Positions 1 to 5,006 are shown, numbered from the stretch's first letter. The stretch: 5,006 nucleotides of DNA from Marinospirillum sp. (GCF_014859565.1 NZ_JACUUA010000230.1:1-5006), one strand, 5' to 3'. Program-made: numbers and translations. The notes: generated from the letters alone by a model not told the origin.

Positions 1-1
1 G

Positions 2-604
2 CTGCAAGCGATTGCTGCCGGTGAAATCAAACTGGAAGGCACCGCTTTAAATCAACTGAAACAGCAACAACTGCTGCCCTGGCGGCGCAAGATGCAAATT
101 GTGTTTCAGGATCCTTACGGCAGCCTCAGTCCACGCATGAGTGTGGCCGACATCGTGGCAGAAGGATTACAACTTCATCAACCCGAGCTGTCAACCGCTC
201 AGCTGGATGCTGCAGTTTGTCAGGTACTGGAGGAGGTGGGACTGGAAACTGCCGTTCGCTTTCGTTACCCCCATGAGTTTTCCGGTGGGCAGCGCCAGCG
301 TATTGCCATTGCCCGCGCCCTGATTCTGAAACCCCGACTGCTGGTGCTGGATGAACCCACTTCAGCACTGGATCGCAGTGTACAGGCGCAGGTGATTGAG
401 TTGTTACGTGACCTGCAGCAAAAACACCAGCTGGCCTATCTTTTTATCAGCCATGACCTGCGAGTTGTTCGTGCACTCAGCCACCGCATCCTGGTGATGA
501 AAGATGGTCGGGAAGTGGAAACAGCAGCAACAGAAACACTGTTCAGCCAGCCTGCCACTGATTACACACGCCAGCTGTTAAAAGCCGCCGGATTCCAAGG
601 CTAG
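2..604 (+). CDS. yejF: YejF-like dual ABC transporter ATP-binding protein, C-terminal part (5' partial)
   Basis: ATP-hydrolysing subunit of a peptide/nickel-type ABC importer, cytoplasmic and attached to the inner-membrane permeases. The reading frame is open to the left edge, so the 200 visible residues are the C-terminal part of a longer protein; E. coli YejF has about 529 residues in two ATPase domains. Visible motifs, numbered from the first visible residue: Q-loop VFQDP (34-38), signature FSGGQRQR (93-100), Walker B LLVLDEP (113-119), D-loop SALD (121-124) and switch histidine in ISHD (H151). Walker A is missing only because it falls just left of the window. The stretches QKHQLAYLFISHDL and QRQRIAIARALILKP closely resemble the second domain of E. 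coli YejF, whose YejABEF system imports peptides and microcin C. The ATG at 92 is internal, lying directly before the Q-loop. The stop shares a CTAG with the convergent cyclase gene. OppF or DppF type is the main alternative, but the short tail after the ATPase core favours YejF. Confidence 0.85.
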   Translation: MQAIAAGEIKLEGTALNQLKQQQLLPWRRKMQIVFQDPYGSLSPRMSVADIVAEGLQLHQPELSTAQLDAAVCQVLEEVGLETAVRFRYPHEFSGGQRQRIAIARALILKPRLLVLDEPTSALDRSVQAQVIELLRDLQQKHQLAYLFISHDLRVVRALSHRILVMKDGREVETAATETLFSQPATDYTRQLLKAAGFQG

Positions 605-2247
605 ATTTGATGAAATATCACCCGATTACGCCCCTGCTGTTTGGCTCGATAAAGCGCCTGATCTGCCAGCACCATCACATGCTGTAGATCCTCAGCATCT
701 GCAGGCCATACAGCACCACCAAGACTGCAGCCAATACTCACTTGTTTGCCGTCAATCACAAACTCCTGGTTCAGCCTGCGGATGATGACTTCTTCTGCCA
801 TATCACTAAAAGTTCTGCGTGGATCTGGCATTTCTGACTCCAGCAGGAATACAAACTCATCACCACCCAGACGCACCAGCATTTGCTGATCATTGGCGAC
901 AACCAGTGGCAACACGCGCCCTGCAACCTGCTGCAACAGCTTATCGCCAACCTCATGTCCATAGGTGTCATTCACCTGCTTAAAACGATCCAGATCCATA
1001 AACATCAGCGTCAGGTTTCCTGGTGTGCCAGGCAACTGCTGTTTGGCTCTGGCAAGAAAATCGTTCATGGCATTACGGTTGGGCAATCCGGTCAGAGCAT
1101 CATGGTGTGCAATTCTGTGCATGTGATCCCGGCTATTTTCTGCCTTGATCAACTGCCCAACCAGGGTACTGAGGGTATTGGATAATACCTCAACCTCTTC
1201 ATATCCTTTTAATCTGGGCAACGTCCGCTGACTGCCATCCAGCATGCTTCTGGCAGCAAGCGTGATCTGCTCAATAGGGCTTGCCATGCGTCCAGCCAGA
1301 ACCCAGGACAAAACCAGCATCGAACCACCAAAAATCGATCCAATCAGCCAGATAATTCCCAGAATATGCTGAGTGGGTTTGTAAGCTTTTTCCAGATCCT
1401 GCCGCAACAGAATCACCCATTCCAGGCCAGGATAGTTCTGATGACCGGATGACTGCACATAACTGGTCAAATAATCCCGCCCGTCTGGCCAGGTTTCAGT
1501 CAGGAAGCCAACATCACCAGCACGAGCTGCCACAATGCTGGGCAACTCCAGAAAATGACCTATATTGGCTTCAGGCCCCATTAGCACCCGATTATCTATT
1601 CCACTGATCACATACATTTCAATGTTTTTATGCTGTGCCAGCGGTACTTTAAAGCCATCAATAATTTCTCTAACCCAATCCAGGCTGAGATGGGCTGCCA
1701 GAACTCCAGAAAACTGCTGGTCATAATCCAGTACAGGATAGCTGATGCCAATTGCATGGTCTGGCTGTGCGGCAGAGGTTTTACTGTTGGCTGTTTCTGA
1801 CAATAAACTCTGAACACTCCCAAAAAAACGCTGGTTTTGTGCATTCAGAAAAATGGCCTGTCTGGAAAAATCCTCGCCCAGTCCCATACCAGAAGTTGCC
1901 GCAATCACCTGCCCCTGTTTATCCATAAAGCCAACCCATGAGAATACAGGGATAAACTGACGCAACTGGTTAAGTACCAGCTGAATGCCTTCCACATCCT
2001 CAGGATTACGCAAGGTATCGAGGCTATTGATCAATGCCAGTTCGGCTGAACGTGACCAGATATAACGATCCAACTTATCAGACATCAGCCTTGTAGTTTC
2101 TACCAGCTCATACCCGATTTCACGCTTCAGGTATTCGCTGGTTTTAAACCAGATCACCAAACTCAAAACCAGCGTAAAACCAATCAAGGTCATCGACAAG
2201 GTGACCAGCAACTGCGTTCTGAACTGCTTCATCCAGCTGAACATCAT
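601..2247 (-). CDS. Membrane diguanylate cyclase with dCACHE sensor, HAMP and GGDEF domains
   Basis: Predicted inner-membrane enzyme making cyclic di-GMP from two GTP in response to a periplasmic ligand. Of 548 residues, about 12-34 form TM1, 35-292 a periplasmic double-CACHE-like sensor, 294-318 TM2 and about 318-370 a HAMP linker (SPIEQIT at 323-329). The GGDEF domain covers about 372-546: DALTGLPNR at 383-391, MDLDRFKQVND at 417-427 with metal-binding aspartates, and an intact GGDEF at 461-465, so activity is expected. The inhibitory I-site RxxD, normally ending six residues before GGDEF, reads NDQQ (452-455), so feedback inhibition through that site is not expected. There is no EAL domain. 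The start is the first of two tandem ATGs (2247, 2244), seven bases after AGGAGA; the second is nearly as good. The gene is divergent from the NhaR-type regulator and convergent on yejF. The sensor ligand cannot be told from sequence, and the sensor limits are approximate. Confidence 0.93.
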   Translation of the reverse strand: MMFSWMKQFRTQLLVTLSMTLIGFTLVLSLVIWFKTSEYLKREIGYELVETTRLMSDKLDRYIWSRSAELALINSLDTLRNPEDVEGIQLVLNQLRQFIPVFSWVGFMDKQGQVIAATSGMGLGEDFSRQAIFLNAQNQRFFGSVQSLLSETANSKTSAAQPDHAIGISYPVLDYDQQFSGVLAAHLSLDWVREIIDGFKVPLAQHKNIEMYVISGIDNRVLMGPEANIGHFLELPSIVAARAGDVGFLTETWPDGRDYLTSYVQSSGHQNYPGLEWVILLRQDLEKAYKPTQHILGIIWLIGSIFGGSMLVLSWVLAGRMASPIEQITLAARSMLDGSQRTLPRLKGYEEVEVLSNTLSTLVGQLIKAENSRDHMHRIAHHDALTGLPNRNAMNDFLARAKQQLPGTPGNLTLMFMDLDRFKQVNDTYGHEVGDKLLQQVAGRVLPLVVANDQQMLVRLGGDEFVFLLESEMPDPRRTFSDMAEEVIIRRLNQEFVIDGKQVSIGCSLGGAVWPADAEDLQHVMVLADQALYRAKQQGRNRVIFHQI

Positions 2248-2254
2248 CCCTTAT

Positions 2255-2260
2255 TCTCCT
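2255..2260 (-). promoter_or_regulatory. Shine-Dalgarno AGGAGA of the diguanylate cyclase
   Basis: Read on the minus strand, AGGAGA lies seven bases before the ATG at 2247 and ten before the adjacent ATG at 2244. It supports starting at this tandem ATG pair. Confidence 0.75.
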
Positions 2261-2342
2261 GACCAAATTCCCGAGTTAGCGCCAACCGAAACTAAAGACC
2301 ACCAGTAGAGTAAAAAGGTTGCAGCGTTTAATTTTTTCTTGC

Positions 2343-2371
2343 TTGATCAGTTGAGCGTCGCTCTTTAAAGT
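2343..2371 (+). promoter_or_regulatory. Candidate sigma70 promoter for the NhaR-type regulator
   Basis: TTGATC (2343-2348) matches four of six -35 consensus bases and TAAAGT (2366-2371) four of six -10 bases, with a 17-bp spacer. Transcription would start near 2378, leaving a short leader before the Shine-Dalgarno at 2396. A TATCAT at 2377-2382 is a better -10 hexamer but has no -35 at a suitable distance. The spacer contains the 11-bp palindrome at 2353-2363, which would suit an operator. These matches are modest and could arise by chance. Confidence 0.3.
2353..2363. repeat. 11-bp perfect palindrome GAGCG-T-CGCTC in the divergent intergenic region
   Basis: Two 5-bp arms flank one central base. 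The element lies between the candidate -35 and -10 of the regulator gene and about 105 bp upstream of the divergent cyclase start. Its position suits a repressor or autoregulatory site. It does not have the longer T-N11-A form typical of LysR-family boxes, so which protein would bind is unknown. Confidence 0.35.
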
Positions 2372-2395
2372 CTGGCTATCATACCAACCCTTTCC

Positions 2396-2400
2396 AAGGA
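2396..2400 (+). promoter_or_regulatory. Shine-Dalgarno AAGGA that sets the NhaR-type start
   Basis: AAGGA ends at 2400. The first in-frame ATG (2402) is only one base away, too close for initiation. The second (2408) is seven bases away, a normal spacing. The downstream ATG is therefore preferred. Confidence 0.6.
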
Positions 2401-2407
2401 CATGGCA

Positions 2408-3307
2408 ATGCTGCCCAAGGTGAATCTGAAACACCTGCATTACTTCTGGCTAATTGCACGAGAAGGCTCCATTGCCCGTGCAGCGGAGGTGTTGGATCTG
2501 GCACCTCAAACCCTGAGTGGGCAGTTAGCTTCGCTGGAGGAGTCGCTTGGTCATACCTTATTCCGCCGTGAAAATCGCAGCCTGAAGCTAACGGAAAAAG
2601 GCCAGTGGGTGTACCAGTATGCCGAGCAGATTTTTGCTTTGGCGGAAGAAATGGAGTCCGGACTGAAACATTTTGAGCAGCAGGCACCATTAAAACTCAA
2701 GGTGGGTATTGCAGCCTCCATCCACAAGCTGATTGCCTGGCAGTTGCTGGAACCAGCCACACAGCTTGAACGCCCACTGAACCTGTGCTGCCATACCGGG
2801 CAAACCCCTGACCTGATTCGCAGCTTAAAAAAACAGGCTTTTGATCTGGTGCTGACCGATCAACTACCAGATGATTTTTCCCAGTCGGGTCTGGTGGCAA
2901 CCGAGTTGATGCGAACTCCCATCAGTCTGTTTGCTACCCCTGATACCACACAACGCTTACAGCGCAACTTTCCGACTAGCCTGCATGGTGAACCCTTACT
3001 GGCCACTTCATACAGCACCCCCTATTTCCAGCAACTGCTCTTGTGGTTGCAGCAACGTCAGATCATCCCAAGGTTTGTTGCCGAGATTGATGATAGTGCG
3101 CTGATCAAGGTATTCGGCAGTCGGGGTATGGGAATTTTTGCTGCACCTCATGCCATAAGGGATGAGGTCTGCCGCCAGTATGGTGTCAGTGAGCTGGCAC
3201 GAATTGACGGGGTGATGGATGCCATTTTTGCAGTAACTCGCACCGCCTCACCACAGCACCTGGCCATACGCAGTATATTGGCGCACAAAAGCATCGGAAA
3301 AAACTGA
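2408..3307 (+). CDS. nhaR: NhaR-family LysR-type transcriptional regulator
   Basis: Cytoplasmic DNA-binding regulator of 299 residues, a normal length for LysR proteins (E. coli NhaR has 301). The N-terminal winged helix-turn-helix is clear: HLHYFW at 9-14, then GSIARAAEVLDLAPQTLSGQ at 20-39 and the LEESLG linker. The effector-binding domain follows from about residue 95. NhaR is indicated by the HLxYFW opening, the PQTLSGQ recognition helix (PQTITGQ in E. coli) and the late motif DDSALIKVFG (about 218-227), matching DDAALMKAFG. E. coli NhaR activates nhaA in response to Na+ and also activates pgaABCD for biofilm polysaccharide. No nhaA lies in this window, so the targets are unknown; the divergent cyclase, its own promoter and the downstream permease are candidates. 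The start at 2408 was chosen over 2402 from Shine-Dalgarno spacing. LysR membership is near certain, the NhaR subgroup likely. Confidence 0.9.
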   Translation: MLPKVNLKHLHYFWLIAREGSIARAAEVLDLAPQTLSGQLASLEESLGHTLFRRENRSLKLTEKGQWVYQYAEQIFALAEEMESGLKHFEQQAPLKLKVGIAASIHKLIAWQLLEPATQLERPLNLCCHTGQTPDLIRSLKKQAFDLVLTDQLPDDFSQSGLVATELMRTPISLFATPDTTQRLQRNFPTSLHGEPLLATSYSTPYFQQLLLWLQQRQIIPRFVAEIDDSALIKVFGSRGMGIFAAPHAIRDEVCRQYGVSELARIDGVMDAIFAVTRTASPQHLAIRSILAHKSIGKN

Positions 3308-3317
3308 TAATTACAAT

Positions 3318-3339
3318 CAAGGAATCTGTTTATTCCTTG
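3318..3339. repeat. 8-bp inverted repeat with 6-base loop between nhaR and the DUF7352 gene
   Basis: CAAGGAAT (3318-3325) and ATTCCTTG (3332-3339) pair perfectly around the loop CTGTTT. It starts 11 bases after the nhaR stop. There is no T-run on the plus-strand side, so it is a poor intrinsic terminator. It could instead be an operator, an mRNA-stabilising 3' hairpin or a weak pause site. Confidence 0.4.
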
Positions 3340-3379
3340 CCTTTCATGCGCTAATTTTCATACCACGACTAGAGCAAAT

Positions 3380-3385
3380 GGAGGT
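3380..3385 (+). promoter_or_regulatory. Shine-Dalgarno GGAGGT that sets the DUF7352 start
   Basis: GGAGGT is a near-perfect Shine-Dalgarno placed four to five bases before the ATG at 3390. It overlaps the upstream in-frame ATG at 3378, which has only weak AGAG before it. Initiation at 3390 is strongly favoured. Confidence 0.75.
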
Positions 3386-3389
3386 GGGT

Positions 3390-3695
3390 ATGAAAACTGT
3401 TCACAAATTCCGTCTTGAATGCGGCAGTGCACTCAACTCACTGAAGCTACGTAAAGGCTTCCGTCTGGTGCACAGTGAGTATCTGGTAACTGAAAAAGCC
3501 GTGTTTGTATGGGTTGAAGTACCTCTGGATCTTTCCCTGCCGGAAATCCAGTTAAAACTGCGCGTTTTCGGTACCGGTGAAGCCATTCCACGTCACTTCA
3601 CTTACATGTCTTCCGCTGTGGATGGATTCGGACCCGAGGCTTACCATATTTATTCGCTAGAGGCTCAGGACCTTGTGATGGGTCAAGTCGCCTAA
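3390..3695 (+). CDS. Small conserved protein resembling DUF7352, function unknown
   Basis: A 101-residue soluble protein with no signal peptide or membrane segment. It resembles the DUF7352 family as I recall it: an opening MKTxHKFxLE (here MKTVHKFRLECG), an alternating hydrophobic middle with FVWVEV (about 50-55), then LRVFGTGEAIP (about 68-78, family style RIFGTGHPI) and an ending AYHIYSLE before a short tail. Family members often come from phages and diverse bacteria and have no known function. This copy extends the 'GTG' region with RHFTYMSSAVDGFG. Beginning at 3390 gives the canonical MKT start; the ATG at 3378 would add only MEVG and lies over the Shine-Dalgarno. It sits 82 bp after nhaR on the same strand and ends at a strong terminator, so it may be cotranscribed with nhaR or have its own promoter; no good promoter is visible. 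The family assignment is from memory and should be tested by a profile search. Confidence 0.75.
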   Translation: MKTVHKFRLECGSALNSLKLRKGFRLVHSEYLVTEKAVFVWVEVPLDLSLPEIQLKLRVFGTGEAIPRHFTYMSSAVDGFGPEAYHIYSLEAQDLVMGQVA

Positions 3696-3733
3696 ACTCA
3701 TCATCGAGGCTCTGACAGGCACGCCTCACTCTT

Positions 3734-3759
3734 CGCCAGCAAACTGCTGGCGTTTTTTT
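3734..3759 (+). terminator. Strong rho-independent terminator after the DUF7352 gene
   Basis: CGCCAGCA (3734-3741) pairs perfectly with TGCTGGCG (3745-3752) around a 3-base loop AAC, followed immediately by seven Ts (3753-3759). The GC-rich 8-bp stem plus U-tract is a textbook intrinsic terminator, 38 bases after the stop at 3695. It should insulate the downstream permease from nhaR and DUF7352 transcription. Confidence 0.93.
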
Positions 3760-3809
3760 GCCTTCATTTCAACAAGGCCAACTAAACCACCATGCAACAA
3801 CCACTTATC

Positions 3810-3835
3810 AAAAGGCACCGGCACTTAAGCCTTTT
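3810..3835. repeat. 7-bp inverted repeat AAAAGGC/GCCTTTT in the sbtA leader, possible weak terminator
   Basis: AAAAGGC (3810-3816) and GCCTTTT (3829-3835) flank a 12-base spacer, and the T-run continues to 3837. A and T tracts lie on both sides, so a weak bidirectional terminator or an attenuator is conceivable. Only three G-C pairs hold the stem, so stability is doubtful. Confidence 0.3.
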
Positions 3836-3858
3836 TTCGAGACCGATAAGCAGTTAAA

Positions 3859-3873
3859 CTCGCTGCCTGCGAG
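3859..3873 (+). repeat. Small CTCGC/GCGAG hairpin in the sbtA leader
   Basis: CTCGC (3859-3863) and GCGAG (3869-3873) form a 5-bp perfect stem with a 5-base loop, 35 bases before the sbtA start. There is no T-run. It may be a structured 5' leader or an operator half; chance is also possible at this size. Confidence 0.3.
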
Positions 3874-3898
3874 ACACCACCGGTTTCTGATTTATAAC

Positions 3899-3903
3899 AG
3901 AGG
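3899..3903 (+). promoter_or_regulatory. Shine-Dalgarno AGAGG of sbtA
   Basis: AGAGG ends five bases before the ATG at 3909, a normal spacing, and supports that start. No other in-frame start upstream competes. Confidence 0.65.
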
Positions 3904-3908
3904 TTTTC

Positions 3909-4841
3909 ATGCCTGACATCGTGGTGATGTTTTTTCTGCTCGGTCTATTATCTGGACTGGTAAAATCTGATCTGACCATCCCCAAGGCTGCGTATGACGT
4001 ACTCAGCCTGCTGTTGATGTTGACCATCGGCCTGAAAGGCGGCATGGCACTTCACGGTAACGTCGGCTGGCACCTGTTAATCGAAATGGGCGCGGTCACC
4101 CTGCTGGGCATCGCCATCCCGCTGATACTTTTCCCGCTACTGCTGAAAGTTGTACGTTTAAGCCTAGCTGACAGCGCCAGTTTCACCGCCCACTATGGTT
4201 CGGTCAGTGCCGGTACCTTTGCCGTGGCTTTTGCTTATGCCGAATCCCAGCAGCTGACCATTGGTGGTCAGGTCACCATCTATCTGGTACTGCTGGAACT
4301 GCCAGCCATTCTGATTGGCCTGCTATTGTTCCGTCATTTCAGCCGCGAAAGTGGCGGCAGTGGTACTACAACAGCCCTGATCCATGAAGCCCTGACCAAC
4401 CGGGGTGTAATCCTGCTGGTCGGTGGGGTGGTAATCGGCTGGATGTATGGCCCGCTGGAAGGTGCCATGGTCACCGACCTTTATATGACTGCCTTTAAAG
4501 GTGTACTGGCGCTGTTTCTGCTTGAAATGGGTTTGGTTGCTGCTGATGCCCTGTCCAAGGTGCGACTGGACAAGATCCGGGTCATCATTTTTGCCATGGT
4601 AGCGCCATCCCTGCTGGGACTGGCCGGTCTGTTCACCGGAAAAATGCTGGGGCTGCCGGATGGTTCGGTACTGATTCTGGCCAGTCTAACAGCCAGCGCC
4701 TCCTACATCGCTGCACCGGTAGCGGTACGTACCGCTATTCCCAAAGCTGACATTGGCCTGGCAATGCTGGCTTCACTGGGCATCACCTTCCCCTTCAACG
4801 TACTGATTGGTATTCCTCTTTATCACAGCTGGTTGATTTAA
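3909..4841 (+). CDS. sbtA: SbtA-family sodium-dependent bicarbonate permease (PF05982)
   Basis: Inner-membrane permease of 310 residues, about ten hydrophobic helices in two five-helix halves separated by a polar cytoplasmic segment (about 143-163, RHFSRESGGSGTTTALIHEA). Family hallmarks: GLKGG at 41-45, HYGSVSAGTF at 95-104, LELPAI at 129-134, LEMGL at 205-209, TASASYIAAPVAVR at 261-274 and SLGITFPFN at 289-297, ending GIPLY. In cyanobacteria SbtA is a high-affinity Na+/HCO3- symporter controlled by the PII-like SbtB. The cyanobacterial protein has about 370 residues; most of the shortfall here seems to be a shorter central loop, where inhibitory regulation is usually placed. No SbtB-like start follows: the next gene begins 102 bp downstream with unrelated sequence. 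A strong terminator upstream implies a separate promoter, but I saw no convincing hexamers. Family membership is secure; bicarbonate as substrate is inferred, since proteobacterial members are less well characterised. Confidence 0.9.
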   Translation: MPDIVVMFFLLGLLSGLVKSDLTIPKAAYDVLSLLLMLTIGLKGGMALHGNVGWHLLIEMGAVTLLGIAIPLILFPLLLKVVRLSLADSASFTAHYGSVSAGTFAVAFAYAESQQLTIGGQVTIYLVLLELPAILIGLLLFRHFSRESGGSGTTTALIHEALTNRGVILLVGGVVIGWMYGPLEGAMVTDLYMTAFKGVLALFLLEMGLVAADALSKVRLDKIRVIIFAMVAPSLLGLAGLFTGKMLGLPDGSVLILASLTASASYIAAPVAVRTAIPKADIGLAMLASLGITFPFNVLIGIPLYHSWLI

Positions 4842-4933
4842 CAAAAATAAACGTCTGAGACCCCAAAGCTGACCAAGCGGTTGTATCTGTAAGCTATATC
4901 CTTCATGCTTGTACCCCCTGAACTTTAGTCTAT

Positions 4934-4937
4934 GGAG
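4934..4937 (+). promoter_or_regulatory. Shine-Dalgarno GGAG that sets the right-edge gene start
   Basis: GGAG lies six bases before the ATG at 4944. An in-frame ATG at 4932 overlaps it and has no Shine-Dalgarno of its own, so 4944 is preferred. Confidence 0.55.
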
Positions 4938-4943
4938 CAAGTA

Positions 4944-5006
4944 ATGACGGACGAAAAAGATCCCATGAAGCCGGACGGTGAGGTGAATCCCATCGACACG
5001 GATTAC
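4944..5006 (+). CDS. Start of an unidentified protein (3' partial)
   Basis: Twenty-one codons run open to the right edge. The visible residues, opening MTDEKDPMKPDGEV and then NPIDTDY, are hydrophilic and acidic, not a signal peptide. A good Shine-Dalgarno and an open frame support a real gene. Nothing in 21 residues identifies it. Polar, proline-rich N-terminal tails ending near 'DTDY' occur in some BCCT-type betaine/choline transporters, which would suit an Na+-linked neighbourhood, but this is a weak guess. It does not resemble the N-terminus of SbtB or other PII proteins, which begin with a beta strand. The 102 bp after sbtA hold no clear terminator, so cotranscription with sbtA is possible. 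Confidence 0.6.
   Translation, partial: MTDEKDPMKPDGEVNPIDTDY

Noticed and set aside
883..1185. 100-codon open frame on the plus strand opposite the diguanylate cyclase
   Set aside because: It is antisense to the conserved GGDEF domain, with no recognisable domain and no Shine-Dalgarno support; a shadow frame.
2276..2283. GGCGCTAA on the minus strand, resembling the -10 of a flagellar sigma28 promoter for the cyclase
   Set aside because: It matches six of eight -10 bases, but the -35 position matches poorly (about four of eight), so the pair is not convincing.
2379..2690. 103-codon open frame on the minus strand opposite nhaR
   Set aside because: It lies antisense to a well-supported LysR gene, and its proline-rich translation has no recognisable domain. 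It is best read as a shadow of the real gene.
2827..2833. A_AAA_AAA slippery heptamer in frame inside nhaR
   Set aside because: A -1 shift would reach a stop within a few codons, there is no evident downstream stimulator, and the unshifted protein is full length and normal for the family.
3337..3364. Possible promoter for the DUF7352 gene (TTGCCT with CATACC)
   Set aside because: The -10 matches only three of six bases; not distinguishable from chance.
3706..3727. GAGGC/GCCTC inverted repeat between the DUF7352 stop and its terminator
   Set aside because: Only a 5-bp stem with a 12-base loop and no T-run. The adjacent strong terminator explains the region.
3792..3857. Short frame of 21 codons in the sbtA leader (begins MQQPLIKRHRHL)
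   Set aside because: The only Shine-Dalgarno-like sequence (AAGG) is 14 bases away, and the codons show no run typical of a leader peptide. It overlaps the inverted repeat at 3810-3835, but evidence for translation is lacking.
4869..4900. Possible promoter before the right-edge gene (CTGACC and TATATC)
   Set aside because: The hexamers match four of six bases each, but the spacer is 20 bp, too long for a good sigma70 promoter.

Overview
The window looks like ordinary chromosome of a gammaproteobacterium. Several genes point that way: a YejF-type peptide ABC ATPase very close in sequence style to the enterobacterial protein, an NhaR-type LysR regulator, and a membrane diguanylate cyclase. Moderate GC content and the Na+-linked gene content would suit a marine or halophilic member such as the Oceanospirillales, but that placement is an inference and no marker gene here settles it. 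No rRNA, tRNA, CRISPR array, insertion sequence or phage gene was seen.

Layout: (1) 2-604, plus strand, the C-terminal part of a YejF-like dual ABC ATPase cut by the left edge. (2) 601-2247, minus strand, a dCACHE-HAMP-GGDEF diguanylate cyclase. It converges on yejF so tightly that the two TAG stops share one palindromic CTAG. (3) 2248-2401, a 154-bp divergent intergenic region with a candidate promoter and an 11-bp palindrome. (4) 2408-3307, plus strand, an NhaR-family LysR regulator. (5) 3390-3695, plus strand, a small cytoplasmic protein of the DUF7352 type, followed by a strong intrinsic terminator at 3734-3759. (6) 3696-3908, a 213-bp leader region holding that terminator and two weaker inverted repeats. 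(7) 3909-4841, plus strand, an SbtA-family (PF05982) Na+-dependent bicarbonate permease. (8) 4944-5006, plus strand, the first 21 codons of an unidentified gene running off the right edge.

How the genes may work together: NhaR in E. coli is a Na+-responsive activator of nhaA and also of the pga biofilm-polysaccharide operon. Here an NhaR homologue lies divergent to a diguanylate cyclase and about 600 bp upstream of a permease from a Na+/HCO3- symporter family. A shared Na+ or ionic-stress theme is therefore plausible but unproven. The strong terminator at 3734-3759 separates the regulator and DUF7352 gene from the permease, so sbtA probably has its own promoter. Three plus-strand genes (nhaR, DUF7352, the right-edge gene) have an upstream in-frame ATG that overlaps or lies too close to the Shine-Dalgarno sequence. 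I called the downstream ATG in each case.

I found no convincing previously undescribed system. The points most worth checking are the missing c-di-GMP inhibitory site in the cyclase, the NhaR/cyclase/SbtA neighbourhood, the SbtA without an adjacent SbtB, and the conserved small DUF7352 protein of unknown function.
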